From assembly GCA_037349315.1 (NCBI GenBank), contig JBAIAC010000282.1:186001-250000 (forward strand): a stretch of DNA of 64,000 nucleotides. The letters are read 5' to 3'. Each line of letters opens with the position of its first letter. The stretch's first letter is position 1. The DNA comes from Chelydra serpentina. Its lineage: Eukaryota; Chordata; Testudines; Chelydridae. Of the stretch, positions 1 to 10,700 are shown one piece after another. A program made the translations under genes and the position numbers. The notes below the pieces were generated by a model, which was not told where the DNA came from, did not search any database, and saw only the letters and a list, made by a program, of their open reading frames with translations.

Positions 1-915
1 CACTGCCTCTGCAGCTGACCCAGGGGCCTTTCTCAACAGCTGCTTTGTTCTACTGCAACCCCCTGTCAGCGTCCGTGTCGCTTCGGGGGCCTCCCCTCCT
101 CCAGGCGCGGACCCTCCTTCGATTGTGGCCACTGGGAGCGGCGCTGCTACCGCCACTTCTGGACTCGGCGCCTGTGTGTCCGTTAGACCGTTGGGCCAGC
201 GGGTGCCCAGAACCAGCTGCTCCTCAGAACAGCAGCCAGCACCGTTACCCGGGGCATCGGTCCGGTCACCGTTCTCCCTTCTAGCCTGGCCCCTCTAACC
301 TCTGTTCCACGTGCCTCTGCCCAGGTCGGTGCTGGCAGCTGGAGCCCCCGTTATCAGAACCAGCTGCTGTGGGGAGCCTTTGGCTGGAGCCCTTCTCCCC
401 ACAGCGGAGCTCGTTCCTGCCCCTGCATGTCCCACTGCCAGGCCCCTCGCCAGCACCTGGTAACGGCCCCTTGAGCTGCCCTAGTGCGCAGCATGTCATG
501 GGTGAATGGTGGTGCTGACGGGGCTGCAGTTTGACCGTGAGGATCCTTTGGCTGCTCCAGTCTTTAGGTTTCCTCTGGCTGGGGAAATGCTAAATATTTC
601 ATCAGCAGATTCAATGGAGGTGAAGTTCCAGCCATGCACCCAAGGGGCAGAGTTAAGGGCGGAAAGGAACACACCTTAGAGAACCCCTTATCTCCAGCCA
701 AGCCCTCAGGACTGGAGAGGGACAACTGGGTTATGGCTCCACAAAGAGCTGCATCCTGTTCTTTCTCTCCCCACCCCCGCACCTCCCAGCCAGGCTGGGT
801 CCCCAAAGCCCATGTGGGGTTGTTTCGCTTTTCATAGTGACGGTGGTGACTGCACACACGTTGCTGGGCCCCTGGGTGGCAGGTTGACTGGCCTGTGTTA
901 GACTGAGACTTTGGG
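1..915. other. GBX1 intron, no recognised feature
   Basis: This stretch lies upstream of the last GBX1 exon and is presumed intron. The short open frames on both strands have no domain, no codon regularity and no splice-framed exon structure. I looked for the GBX1 first exon here and did not find it. Nothing else is recognised. Confidence 0.5.
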
Positions 916-1307
916 ATCATAGAATCATAGAATCTCAGGGTTAGAAGGGACCTCAGGAGGTCATCTAGTCCAACCCCCTGCTCAAAGCAGGACCAACCCC
1001 AACTAGATCATCCCAGCCAGGGCTTTGTCAAGCCTGACCTTAAAAACCTCTAAGGAAGGAGATTCCACCACCTCCCTAGGTAACCCATTCCAGTGCTTCA
1101 CCACCCTACTAGTGAAAAAGTTTTTCCTAATATCCAACCTAAACCTCCCCCTCTGCAACTTGAGACCATTACTCCTTGTTCTGCCTTCTGCTACCACTGA
1201 GAACAGTCTAGATCCATCCTCTTTGGAACCCCCTTTTAGGTAGTTGAAAGCAGCTATCAAATCCCCCCTCACTCTTCTCTTCTGCAGGCTAAACAATCCC
1301 AGTTCCC
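916..1307 (-). mobile_element. CR1 LINE, 3'-end fragment
   Basis: The + strand starts with the complement of the CR1 terminal octamer repeat (atcatagaatcatagaat) and continues with the reverse complement of the CR1 3' UTR and the end of ORF2. The same text recurs at 62729-63119 in the same orientation and at 4905-5603 and 59579-61891 in the opposite one. The copy is 5'-truncated, as is usual for CR1, and carries only the last ~100 codons of ORF2. Confidence 0.9.
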
Positions 1308-2660
1308 AGGGATCCATGGCCCTGATGTCCAGAATGGATGGGGCAGAGGAGATGTGGCTTAGGGGGGTGGTCTTTGGTCCCACACCCCAGCAGGGACGGA
1401 ATAAGACAAGGTCTGACCTGTTCACAGCTTGTGGCTTCTTGAAGGCTGTGGATTATGGAGGGCGAGGTAGGGGCTGCCCGGCCTTGGTGTCAGGGGAACC
1501 TGCGTCTCCTTCGCTGACAGGCCCGTGGTGCTGCCGGCTGGCCGGGAGAGCGTCTGTAGCTCAGGGAGAGGCAGGCCTGGCTCCTGGAAGTACGTAGTAC
1601 CTGGCTCGGAGATGGTTGGAAGCTCTCTTACGACACCCGGCTCGTGAGACGCTGAGGGGTGCGGATGCCTGGGGTGCAGAAGCGAAGGGTGGTCAGAGGC
1701 CAGGAGGGCAGCAAACCACCGACTCGCCCCGGGGTGAAAGATGGAACTGACGGGCCTTGGGAGGTGTGTGTGTGTGTGGGGGGGACCTTGACACCCTTTT
1801 GTTGACTCTCACCAGGGTTCTCAGGCAGGTAATGGAGCTGTTGGGGTGGGACTCCTCCGGCTGTGCAACCAGTGAGTCACCTGGTAACTGTGTGTGTGTG
1901 GTGGTGGGGGGGGGGGTGGTCCCTACAGTGCCAGAGATGAGCTGGGCATAGCCCTGAAAGTACAGGGCGAGCTGGTGCTTGGCTGTGAACGGCAGCTGTG
2001 ATGGACCCTGGCAGGCGGGGGTCGGGCTAGTACCATTGGGTCTCCCAGTCACTCGGGTTAGGCATGGCTGTGCCATGTGTGTAGGTCTGAGGGTGAAGCG
2101 GCTCCTACCTCCATGATGGGGTGCTGTTGAATCGCTGTCCTGGCCCCACAAACTCAGCTGCTTCTTGGCCCCCGGAGCGTTCCCTGCAGCTGGGCCTGGC
2201 CATGTTTCTGGGGCATGGAAACGCTGACGTGGCCTGCTCTGCTCAGGGCTCTGACGATTTCAGGACAGCCCTGTTTCAGGAGAAGATGGGCCTGGCCCGT
2301 GTCCCAGCCCCCTGCAGCAGCGGCCAGGAGACCCCCTCTCAGAAGGGACGTGTCCAGCCCAGCTGCTAGGACCTGGGATGCTTTCAGCGCCTCCACGGTG
2401 GGCTACTAGCAGACAGCTGCACCAGCCTCGCGCCCCGTGGGGGGTGGCGAGGAACTCGGGTGTCAGCGAGGGCTGCAGGAGAAGAATGGAGACTTGTCCC
2501 TGGGCAGGGGCTGCCCGGGGCCCAGCGCTGTGACCTCCAACATCTCTGCTTCCTGACTGGGGGCTTTATGGGGTCTATCTTCCATGCTGAGTTAACTTGG
2601 GGGACTGGCACCCAGGTCTGAGCACCTGGACTGGCCTCGCCCAGGTGGGAGGCCTGGTCA
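1308..2660. other. GBX1 intron with G-rich simple repeats
   Basis: There is no supported gene. Short GT and poly-G tracts occur near 1764-1785 and 1888-1918. The rest is GC-rich single-copy-looking intron in which I recognise nothing. Confidence 0.45.
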
Positions 2661-2922
2661 ACACCTAAAACTTAGGTCAGCCTAGCTACGTCACTCAGGG
2701 GTGTGAAAAATTCACACCCGTGAGACCGAGTTCAGCCATCCTAAGCCCTGGTGTAGACACCGCTAGGTGGATGGCAGAATTCTGTCAGCCTAGCTACCGC
2801 CTCTGCCGGGAGTGGAGCAGGTACAGCAGTAGGGAAAACCCCGTCCATCAAGGGGTAGCAAGTGTGGTTGCTCGGGCACTACAGAAGCAGAGCTGCAGTG
2901 ACTGTGGTGTAGACAAGGGCTG
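2661..2922. mobile_element. MITE-like DNA transposon remnant
   Basis: About 260 bp of the short non-autonomous DNA-transposon type common in turtles and crocodilians, with 'ggtgtagacacc' and 'gtgtagacaag' motifs and repeated 'cagcctagctac' blocks. Internally there is a near-perfect palindrome at about 2698-2719 (ggtgtgaa-aaa-ttcacacc). Ends are approximate and I could not define a target-site duplication. Confidence 0.5.
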
Positions 2923-3358
2923 AGCCTGGCACTCAGAGGGAATGTCGGGTTCATTGACTTGTGCCCTGTCTCTTTGTGGGTCGGAGCACTGCTGAAGCGG
3001 GAACACAGAGGGGAAGCAAGGGGAGTGGTGGTTGTATCCCGGTGAGACTGAGCTGGCGTGGGGCTTAGGCAGGCGGCGTGTCTCTGTTGGCTTGTTAATA
3101 TACGTAGTAAGTCTAATAGAACCTCTGTTCTGAAACCATCCTTGGACTGGGAGTGGAACGTTAACACCCACCCTGCAGAGTCCTCCCTGCGTTCCTGTCC
3201 TCGCTGGGGCTGCACTGACCAGTCTGTGTCACTCGGACATCTCCGCACACATCCCGGGACTTTGCTTTTCTGAGTGAGTTGTGAGAGAACTTGTTTGTTT
3301 GTCCTTCTGGGAACATGGGGGAATTGTGGGAAGGCGTTTGTCACAGTCACCAGGCCAA

Positions 3359-3507
3359 CAGGGCCGGCTCTAGGCACCAGCTAAGGAAGCTGGTGCCTGG
3401 GCAGAAATCAGAAGGGGCGGCACGCCGGGTTTTTTTTCTTTTTTTATTTCCTTCCTCGGTGGCACTTTGGTGGCAGCTTTTTTATTTTTTCTTCTTCGGC
3501 GGCGGCC
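3359..3507. mobile_element. Interspersed repeat starting gggccggctctagg
   Basis: The block starts gggccggctctaggcaccag and runs into T-rich sequence with 'cggtggcactttggtggcagc' type text. I associate this with a sauropsid DNA-transposon-derived repeat, but only one copy is in this window, so the class is uncertain. Confidence 0.35.
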
Positions 3508-3800
3508 AGGGGGCCCTGCACCCCAACTCTGCAGTCAGCCACGACTCTCAGACAGAGTGTAAAATGGAAGGTTTATTAGTCAACATGTACACAGCGTAGA
3601 ACAGAACTTGTTAGCACAGAAATCAGTGACTTCAGCCAAGTCCATCATGGGGGAACCCTGGCCCAGACACCCAGGACTCTCGTTCCTCGAGTCCCCCACA
3701 GCAGACTGAACTGGACCCAGCTGCCTGTCCTCCGCCATCCCCGTTGCTCCTCCTCTGGTCTCTGTCCTGCTTCCCCGGGCAAAGTGTCACCTGGTCACAT
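3508..3800 (-). mobile_element. Truncated LTR, same family as the 40900 solo LTR
   Basis: Read on the - strand, this matches the 3' portion of the solo LTR at 40900-41472: an AATAAA-containing 'ctaataaacctt' block, then an 'actggctg' stretch, then a 'ggggtgcagg' end. The terminal CA edge is missing and similarity fades beyond about 3800, so it is a partial and old copy. Confidence 0.45.
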
Positions 3801-4904
3801 CCCACTCCTGGCTCTCCGGTTACGAAGGGCACCGTCCATCGCTTACGTGCAGGCAGCTGGAGCAGCATCACCAGCCCCCGAGGTTCTCAGCAAAAGTCAC
3901 ACACCTTTATCCGCACTCCCTAGCCATTGGTGCGATGCACAGGGACATGGAGGCACACAGGTACTCGTGCAAAACAGGCTCACGTACGGCACACTAGGAG
4001 GAAACCCCACTTCCTTGCAGCGTTGGAGGACTATCCGCACTCAGGTGAGAGAGCCTGTCTCCTCCCCGCAAAGCAGGCAGCGTACCGGCCGGGGTGAAAG
4101 CAGCACTGGGGCCGTTAGCTGGCTGCTGGGCCATAGGCTCACCAAGGTGCAAAGCTGCCACCAGCCTCTGGGGAGAGGGTTTTGTGTGTGGGAGGGAGGT
4201 GGTTAGGCAACACCCATCCCAGCCTGGGCTGATTGTGCAGTGAGAACAGACCGATTGCTCCTGCAAGCTCCAGTCTCTGCTGGGTTTGTCTCTGAGTCAG
4301 CGTTGTGCAATCGGGAGCAGATGGCTTTGTGCTGGAGCGGCTCTGGGCACTGGACCAGCGTTGCTGGCTCCTGCAAAGACTCCGCTCTGGCCTGCATCCA
4401 TGGGGGCTGTTGGTTGGCCAAGCCTCAGGACGGGTCTATGAACTCCCCGGAGCTCACCCTGTGCCTGGGCATCGATCCCTTTGAGCCAGCAATGGGGAGA
4501 AAGCAAAACTCCGTCTGCAACGAACTCTGTGCTTTTCTTTAGCTCCATCACTTACAAGGCTGTGAATCTGGCACCACTCCCCCTGCAGAACAGAAGGGGA
4601 TTGTTTCCCAAGAAGGCACTGGGAGGAGAGGCTGGGGTTAGAATGGACATGCGTGGTTCTGAGCTGCGGAGAGTGGGGGATGCTGCCAGGGTGACTCTCC
4701 TGGAAGCCTGGGCCAGCCTCTTGGTGCGGTCGCTTCTCCTCCTGCCGCTGCCCATGTGCGGAACCAGCAGAATCCTGCAAAACCCCAACATCTAACTTGA
4801 CCATTCCTGTTTTTGGCCAAAGTGAATTTCCGATTTCCACCATTGACTGTTCGGGCTGTGCTGGGGAGAGACATACACCATGTGCTTTTGGTTCTCTTCC
4901 TTGA
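3801..4904. other. GBX1 intron, no recognised feature
   Basis: Mixed-composition intron. Part of 3800-4190 may be decayed LTR sequence continuing from the preceding element, but I cannot support it base by base. No coding exon is visible. Confidence 0.4.
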
Positions 4905-5603
4905 TTGGCTGGGCAGCAGTTCTGCAGTAAAGGACCTAGGGGTTACAGTGGACGAAAAGCTGAATATGAGTCAACAGTGTGCCCTTGTTGCCAAGAAGGC
5001 TAACGGCATTTTGGGCTGTATAAGTAGGGGCATTTCCAGCAGATCGAGGGACGTGATTATTCCCCTCTATTCGGCACTGGTGAGGCCTCATTTGGAGTAC
5101 TGAGTCCAGTTTTGGGCCCCACACTACAAGAAGGATGTGGATAAACTGGAAAGAGTCCAACGGAGGGCAACAAAAATGATTAGGGGGCTGGAGCACATGA
5201 CTTATGAGGAGAGGCTGAGGGAACTGGGATTGTTTAGCCTGCAGAAGAGAAGAGTGAGGGGGGATTTGATAGCTGCTTTCAACTACCTAAAAGGGGGTTC
5301 CAAAGAGGATGGATCTAGACTGTTCTCAGTGGTAGAAGATGACCGAACAAGGAGTAATGGTCTCAAGTTGCAGAGGGGGAGGTTTAGGTTGGATATTAGG
5401 AAAAACTTTTTCACTAGTAGGGTGGTGAAGCACTGGAATGGGGAGGTGGTGGAATCTCCTTCCTTAGAGGTTTTTAAGGTCAGGCTTGACAAAGCCCTGG
5501 CTGGGATGATCTAGTTGGGGTTGGTCCTGCTTTGAGCAGGGGGTTGGACTAGATGACCTCCTGAGGTCCCTTTCAACCCTGAGATTCTATGATTCTATGA
5601 TTG
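4905..5603 (+). mobile_element. CR1 LINE, 3' portion of ORF2 and tail
   Basis: The translation follows the C-terminal part of CR1 ORF2 as seen in the fuller copy at 59579-61891. The element then runs through the 3' UTR to the terminal repeat 'gattctatgattctatgat'. A TGA near 5101 replaces the TGT codon present in that copy, and a small in-frame deletion occurs near 5440. It is 5'-truncated and dead. Confidence 0.92.
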
Positions 5604-5655
5604 GGTGACTTTATGTAGCTATAACCACAGTACAACCTGCAAACACCAGCTAGAG

Positions 5656-5967
5656 CAGCGGGTCTCAAACTGTGGGTCATGAACCCATTTGAATGGGGGC
5701 GCCAGGGCTGGCGTTAGACTGGCTGGGGCCTGGGGCCAAAGCTGAAGTCCCACCGCCTGGTCTCAGGCTTCAGCTTCAGCCACGGGGTTACAGGCTCAGG
5801 TTACAGGCCCCATGCCTGGGGGCAAGGCCCTTGGGCTTCGGCTTTGGCCCCCTGCCCAGAGCAGCAGGGCTCAGGTTGGCTCAGGCTTCAGTTCCCCCTC
5901 CTGGGGTCGTGTAGTAATTTTTGTTGTCAGAAGGGGGTCGCCGTGCAATGAAGTTTGAGAACCCCTG
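5656..5967. mobile_element. hAT-type MITE with intact target-site duplication
   Basis: The 312-bp element has terminal inverted repeats: left CAGCGGGTCTCAAACTG against the complement of the right end CAGGGGTTCTCAAACTT, 14 of 17 matching. It is flanked on both sides by the exact 8-bp duplication agctagag (5648-5655 and 5968-5975). Eight-bp duplications and CAG...CTG ends are diagnostic of hAT transposition. There is no transposase, so it is non-autonomous. Confidence 0.9.
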
Positions 5968-6188
5968 AGCTAGAGCATAGGAGCGGTGGGTGGAGCTGCA
6001 CGGGCAGGGACAGTGCAAAGGGCGGAGGGTCTCTGCAGCGTCGTTATGGCTCCGGGAAGGAATTCCCGAATTTTAATGAATGGGAATTTAACAGAGTTCC
6101 TGATTTGTTTGCACAAATCCCACATTAAAAGCATGCCAGCTCTGTGTCCAGAGAGGCTTTGTTTTGCCAGGATTAGGTAACAGAACAT

Positions 6189-6846
6189 GCAGAAGAGAAC
6201 CTAGGGCTTATAGTGGAGCACAGACTTAGTCAGAGTAAACCATCAGGTGCAGTTGTGAAAAAGGCTAGTAGGATTCTGCGGTGTATTAACGGGAGCGTCA
6301 TGCGTAAGACACGGGAGGTATTTGTCCCACTTTGCTTGGCACTCATGGGGCCTCAGCTGGAGTCCTGGGTCTGGTTCTGGGCGCTACGCTTTCGGAAAGT
6401 GGATACATTGGAGAGAGTCCAGAGGAGAGCCACGAAAATGATCAAAGGTTCAGAAAACCTGACCTGTGAGGAAAGGTTAAAAAAACTGGGCGTTTAGTCT
6501 TGAGAGCAGAAGACTGAGGGCGGGCTGATAGCCTTCAAATGGGTTATTAGGGGCTGCTCTAAAGAGGATGGTGATCAATTGTTCTCCATGCTCACTGAGG
6601 GCAGGACAAGAAGCAATGGGCTTCATGTGCAGCCAGGGAAACCTAGCCAGTTTTCCTAGTATCTGATCTAACTCTCAGGGGAGTTGGGCTCTGGAGCAGG
6701 CGTCCCCGGGAGGTGGTGGAATCCCCGTCACTGGGGGGTTTGAGCCCAGGTTGGACAAACCCCCTGTCAGGGATGGTTTACTTGGGTCTGCGTCAGTACA
6801 GGGGCTGGAGGGGGTGACCTCCAGCCCAACGTTTCCAGGATTCGAT
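6189..6846 (+). mobile_element. CR1 LINE, older diverged copy
   Basis: The translation around 6213-6497 keeps the CR1 ORF2 C-terminal pattern ([11 protein letters not shown], then EERLKKLG), followed by a diverged ORF2 end with stops and frameshifts. It is clearly older than the copy at 4905-5603. Confidence 0.8.
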
Positions 6847-6904
6847 CTGCAACTGAAGTAAATGACGAGCGCCGCTTACTTCCCTGTGACATGGTAAAGT
6901 CAAG

Positions 6905-7079
6905 CTAGGCCAGTGGGCCCCAAATGTTTTCTGTCACGCCCCCCCCTTACCCATAATGGAATCTGTTTGTGCCCCCTCCCCCCCACCCCCCCGGGGAGTG
7001 GCAGGGCTAGAGCCACAGTCGAGAGCTGGGGGCTGCGGGTGGGGCTGGGAGCCAGAGCTCTGGGGGCTGGGGCCACGGG
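6905..7079. mobile_element. Possible DNA-transposon fragment, C-rich
   Basis: The start (ggccccaaatgttttctgtc) resembles the 'cccaaactttt' start of sauropsid non-autonomous elements. It grades into poly-C and GC-rich sequence. Only one end is visible, so this is a weak call. Confidence 0.3.
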
Positions 7080-7203
7080 TAGGGTGACCAGATGTCCCGA
7101 TTTTATAGGGACAGTCCCGATTTTTGTGTCTTTTTCTTCTTTAGGCTCCTATTACCCCCCACCCCCTGTCCCGATTTTTCATATTTACTGTCTGGTCACC
7201 CTA
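7080..7203. mobile_element. Short MITE with TA-bounded inverted ends
   Basis: The 124-bp element starts TAGGGTGACCAGA and ends with its exact complement TCTGGTCACCCTA; the ends coincide with TA dinucleotides, as in Tc1/mariner-like MITEs. The interior carries 'tcccgattttatagggac'. A second, more diverged copy lies at 17591-17711. Confidence 0.75.
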
Positions 7204-7337
7204 GCCAGCGATGGGGCCAGAGTGTAGCTGGGGGCAGAGCAGGGCTGGGTGGTGCTCCCTCCCCACCCCCTTGGGGGCTGGCCCAGGCCCTGCCACGCCC
7301 CCCCCCCCGACATTCCTAGGGCGGCCCATAGTCTGGG

Positions 7338-7403
7338 TAGAGACTCCCAGTGATTCCCCGGGGAAGAGGGGTGCAGGGCCTGACTCCCCCACACTCCGTG
7401 ACA
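7338..7403 (+). mobile_element. 66-bp LTR 3'-end fragment between direct repeats
   Basis: The sequence matches the last ~65 bp of the solo LTR at 40900-41472, including the terminal 'ctccgtgaca'. It is flanked by perfect 15-bp direct repeats ggcccatagtctggg at 7323-7337 and 7404-7418. That is longer than a retroviral integrase duplication. Confidence 0.6.
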
Positions 7404-8202
7404 GGCCCATAGTCTGGGGACCCCTGAGCTGCCAGACTCTGCTCCGGACGAACACGCCCAGCGAAGAAGCTGCGGGAGGCTGGCTCTGGAGCAGCCCAGC
7501 GGGGCCTGGGGCGTTGTTGGCGTGTCCGTGACACAGCGTCAGGGAGGTGCTCTGGGAAATCGCGAGCCTTCGTCTCAGCGAGGGCAGCCCAGGACTTCGG
7601 CCTGGCTGACGGGGATGAGAAACGGGAGCTGAGAGCTGTACCCCGGCCGCTGGGACCGTTAGCCGCAGAGCCGGGCGGAGAGGGACTTTGCAGTAACTGC
7701 AGGGGAAAATGACTCTCCCAAAGCATGGGCCCTGCCCCCCCCCCCCCGGCATACCCATGCTGCAGAGCCCCCGACTCCAAACGGGCTCATCCCGTCAGCC
7801 TCAGATCTGCTGAGTCTGGGGTGGAGCCTGGTGACTTCCAGGCAGACGGGAGTTCTGCTCAGGCGTGTGGGAGGGAGGGCACCAAAACCAGAAATTGTCC
7901 CTCCTCTTTAGCTCCCCCTCCTGGCGTGGGCAGCTCCTCCTGCTCTGGTCTTTGCACTGGTGCTGTGGGCGGGGGGGTGAGATCTAGTGCAGACCAGGCC
8001 TCGCTGTCTCTCCACGGGGCTGGCTCAGAGCGGGTGGCTGACGTGCTGGGGACCCCGGTTGCTCCCCGCAGGGAGACTGGTGCAGACAAGGCTCTGAGCT
8101 GGGGGGTACCGGCCCAGCAAGTCTCTCGGGGTGTCTCCAGCGCAGACTGGCTCCCTCTCCCCATGCAGGTGGCCCGGCTAACGCTGTTTGTCTTGGCTGC
8201 AG
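7404..8202 (+). other. End of GBX1 intron with splice acceptor
   Basis: No gene is recognised until the intron's 3' end. A pyrimidine-rich tract and ...ttggctgcag precede the exon, with the acceptor AG at 8201-8202. An upstream AG after 'cccatgcag' (about 8168) also has a good pyrimidine tract, but using it would add 34 nt and break the frame. A poly-C run lies at 7734-7747. Confidence 0.7.
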
Positions 8203-8723
8203 ATGGCAAGGCGTACAGCTCGGACGAGGAGAAGCTGGAGGTGAAGTCCACGGAGACCCCGTGCAGTGAGCGGGAAGAGGAGAGCTCTGCGCCCGACAGC
8301 GAGGACGAGAGCTTCCTGGATGGGAGCAGCGCCAGCTGCCTGGGGCCCAAGGCCAAGGCCAAGAGCAGCTCCGGCGGGGAGCAGGCGCCCCCCGGCTCCA
8401 ACCCGGGGAAGAGCCGGCGGCGGCGCACGGCCTTCACCAGCGAGCAGCTGCTGGAGCTGGAGAAGGAATTCCACTGCAAGAAGTACCTGAGCCTGACGGA
8501 GCGCTCGCAGATCGCCCATGCCCTCAAGCTCAGCGAGGTGCAGGTCAAGATCTGGTTCCAGAACCGCCGCGCCAAGTGGAAACGCATCAAAGCCGGCAAC
8601 GTCAACAACCGCTCCGGGGAGCCCGTCCGCAACCCCAAGATCGTGGTGCCCATCCCCGTGCACGTCAACAGGTTCGCCGTGCGCAGCCAGCACCAGCAGA
8701 TAGAGCAGGGCAGCCGGCCCTGA
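8203..8723 (+). CDS. GBX1: GBX1 last exon: gastrulation brain homeobox 1, homeodomain and C-terminus
   Basis: Homeodomain transcription factor of the Gbx family, which acts in the nucleus in hindbrain, spinal cord and forebrain patterning. The exon begins two bases into an Asp codon after acceptor AG 8201-8202 and encodes 172 residues plus TGA. An acidic, Ser-rich linker with [11 protein letters not shown] comes first. The complete 60-residue homeodomain lies at 8412-8591 ([20 protein letters not shown] at its N-terminus) with W48, F49, Q50, N51 and R53 of the recognition helix in place. A 43-residue tail follows with the Gbx signature [13 protein letters not shown] and the ending [13 protein letters not shown]. 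Paralogue choice: RIKAGNV and [11 protein letters not shown] favour GBX1 over GBX2, and the convergent AGAP3 neighbour matches the GBX1 locus. The proline-rich exon 1 is upstream of the window, so the gene is partial here. Codons are strongly GC-biased. Confidence 0.96.
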
Positions 8724-9336
8724 GCCCCCCGCCCGCCTGCTCCGGGCTCCAGCTCAGAACCTGTGGGAGGAGAACGCCAAACGCCCCCGGTGCACACGAG
8801 CAGGCGTGAGCCGGGTCTGGCAGAGGGGCCTGCCTTGCATGGCCGAGCGGGCCGGGGCTGACCCGAGCCCCCACTCCGCACGCTGCAGCAAAGGGAGAGG
8901 CTCCCATGCAGACCCTTGGGGCCGTGCTGCAGGGGGAGTTTTAACCATTTGTGCTCTAGCCGCTGCTCACAAACCTCCCTGTAAATATCCCTTATTTATT
9001 CTGTGTAAAGTCTGTACATATGGAGTTGTGTGGTCTGTCCGTCTGTCTGGGGGAGTGCAGGGCTGCCTCTGGGAGGGATGGGGCGCTGCTTGTACCCAGC
9101 CCCTGGGCTCCTGTGTGCAATGATCAGTCTGTGGGTTCTCCAGGCCCCCTACCTCCGCATGCCGCCCTCCCTTCCCCACCCCCTCAGCCCCTCCTCCCCG
9201 CAGCAAGGCAGGGCTGCGCAGGAGGGGTGGATGGCGTCCGTATTCTCACTGTCCGTAAGGTATCGCTGTGACTGGCTGCGTCTGTGCCCCATCCATGTAT
9301 AGTCGTGATTTCAATAAATTATTTTCTATGGAAAGG
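8724..9336 (+). other. GBX1: GBX1 3' UTR
   Basis: The untranslated tail runs from the TGA to about 18 bases past AATAAA. It becomes AT-richer at 8975-9020 (tgtaaatatcccttatttatt, then ctgtgtaaagtctgtacata), a pattern typical of terminal developmental-gene UTRs. The cleavage point is inferred from the signal position. Confidence 0.75.
9313..9318 (+). terminator. GBX1: GBX1 polyadenylation signal AATAAA
   Basis: A canonical AATAAA in a locally AT-rich stretch, 590 bases after the GBX1 stop codon and followed by a T/G-containing region. No other good signal lies between the stop and this site. Confidence 0.8.
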
Positions 9337-9599
9337 AAACAAGATTCTTCCCTGCCTCCCTGAAAGGAGGCTCTGCATGCGTGCCAGGCCATGTGCCACA
9401 GAGGTGGCCGGAGGGTGGGAGGTGGCCGGAGGGGGAAGCCAACGTGTGCACATGCTGGAAATGCACCACACTAACACAGCACGGTGCAACATCGACACGG
9501 TGCCTATTACGTGGGTTAAAACCTGGCTGATCTCCAAAGGTAACTGCATGGGCCCTCGCTGTCCCAAGGAGCTTTCTGGGTGAGATCCCACAGGCTGGG

Positions 9600-10060
9600 A
9601 CTGGTCTGGGTCTAACACTATTTCAAATCTTACTAATGATCTAACGAAGAGCATAGACGATTATTGCAGGTGACGAAGCCAGTCGGAGCGGGAGACGATG
9701 GGGTAGGTCAATTACACAGCACAGTCGGGATTGCTCCTGGAAACAAAATGGGCTTTAATCCATCTCCGTGCCAGGTACCTGGAAATAAGGTGTCACCTTT
9801 CCCCAAGCAGGGGCATTAACCATGGAACAATTTCTCAAGGGCCATGGTGGATTCTCCATCCCTGAGAAGTGGGTGTTTTGCTAACAGACCTGCTCTGGGA
9901 ATCAGCTGGGGGGAGTCCTAGGGCCTGCTCTCGGTCAGCTCAGCCTAGATCACTCCAGGCCCCACTGAGCTTGGGGCATCTCTAAGGTCACAACTAGGAA
10001 CATGGACAGCAGGTCATGTTGCTCGGGGGAGGGGAAAGTCTTTCCTGGTAATCCTAGCAA
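9600..10060 (+). mobile_element. Old CR1-like LINE remnant
   Basis: Phrases typical of old CR1 copies occur in order, including 'caaggtgtcacc'-like text and 'gccatggtggattctccatc' (9842-9861), also seen in the old CR1 at 11740-12440. The frame is lost throughout and the boundaries are approximate. Confidence 0.5.
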
Positions 10061-10199
10061 AGGGCTCCGGTCAAGGTGGAAACCAGCTGAACAGGGGCTC
10101 CTGCAGGCATGCCGTGGCTAACCTGAACAAGGCTAATGAGCTCTATCCGCAGGGAGGTGAGATTACCTCTCGATGCAGCGGGACCATCACGAGATCCTG

Positions 10200-10380
10200 T
10201 TTCCGGGTCTGGGGTTGACACTTGAACAAGGATGTTGCTAATCTGGAAGGGGCTCAGAAGAGCTGCAAGGATGAGACAAGGGCTGGAGAACCTGCCTCTC
10301 AGGAAGACTGGAGAAACTCCCTTGACCAGAAGGAGATTCAGAGGTGACTTGATCATGGTTGAAGAACACTACCAGGGTAC
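10200..10380 (+). mobile_element. Old CR1-like fragment
   Basis: The '-aagagctgcaaggatgagacaagggctggagaacctgcc-' type order of CR1 ORF2 C-terminal text is visible, followed by 'gaggtgacttgatcat'. It is heavily diverged. Confidence 0.5.
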
Positions 10381-10529
10381 GAGGATTTCTGCTCGCAGAC
10401 TGCGCTTCCCCCCCCCCGCAGGCAGAGTGAGAACCAAGGGCGGGGCTGGAGAAAAACCAATTCAAACCAGACACACCCTTTCAAGTGAGGGTAACGCACC
10501 GTGGGTTCATGTGAGCTGCGGCTGGGTGG

Positions 10530-10700
10530 GTTCTCTGTCACCCCGTCTGCTGGCAGCGCGAGCGTCTGGGAATGGGCGACAGGGGAGGGATCACTTGGTG
10601 ATTCCCTCTGGGGCACCTGGCACTGGCCGCCGGCGGAAGCCGGGACACTGGGCTAGATGGACCTTTGGGCTGACCCAGTCTGGCCGCTCTTAGGGCCGGG
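10530..10700 (+). mobile_element. CR1 3' tail, alternative subfamily
   Basis: The tail has the order 'gggaatgggcgacagggg', 'ggcacctggcactgg', 'ctgggctagatggacctttg', 'tctggccgctctta'. The same tail occurs at 42605-42757 and, more diverged, at 26396-26526. Confidence 0.75.

Noticed and set aside
7725..8202. Upstream extension of the GBX1 open frame to 7725
   Set aside because: The frame stays open by GC bias across the intron's 3' end. The acceptor at 8201-8202 and the family's exon boundary at the start of the SSDEEKLE linker place the exon start at 8203.
1..8202. GBX1 exon 1 within the window
   Set aside because: No frame in this interval shows the expected N-terminal Gbx features (proline-rich stretch and conserved N-terminal motif) with a donor in the right phase. 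It must lie upstream.
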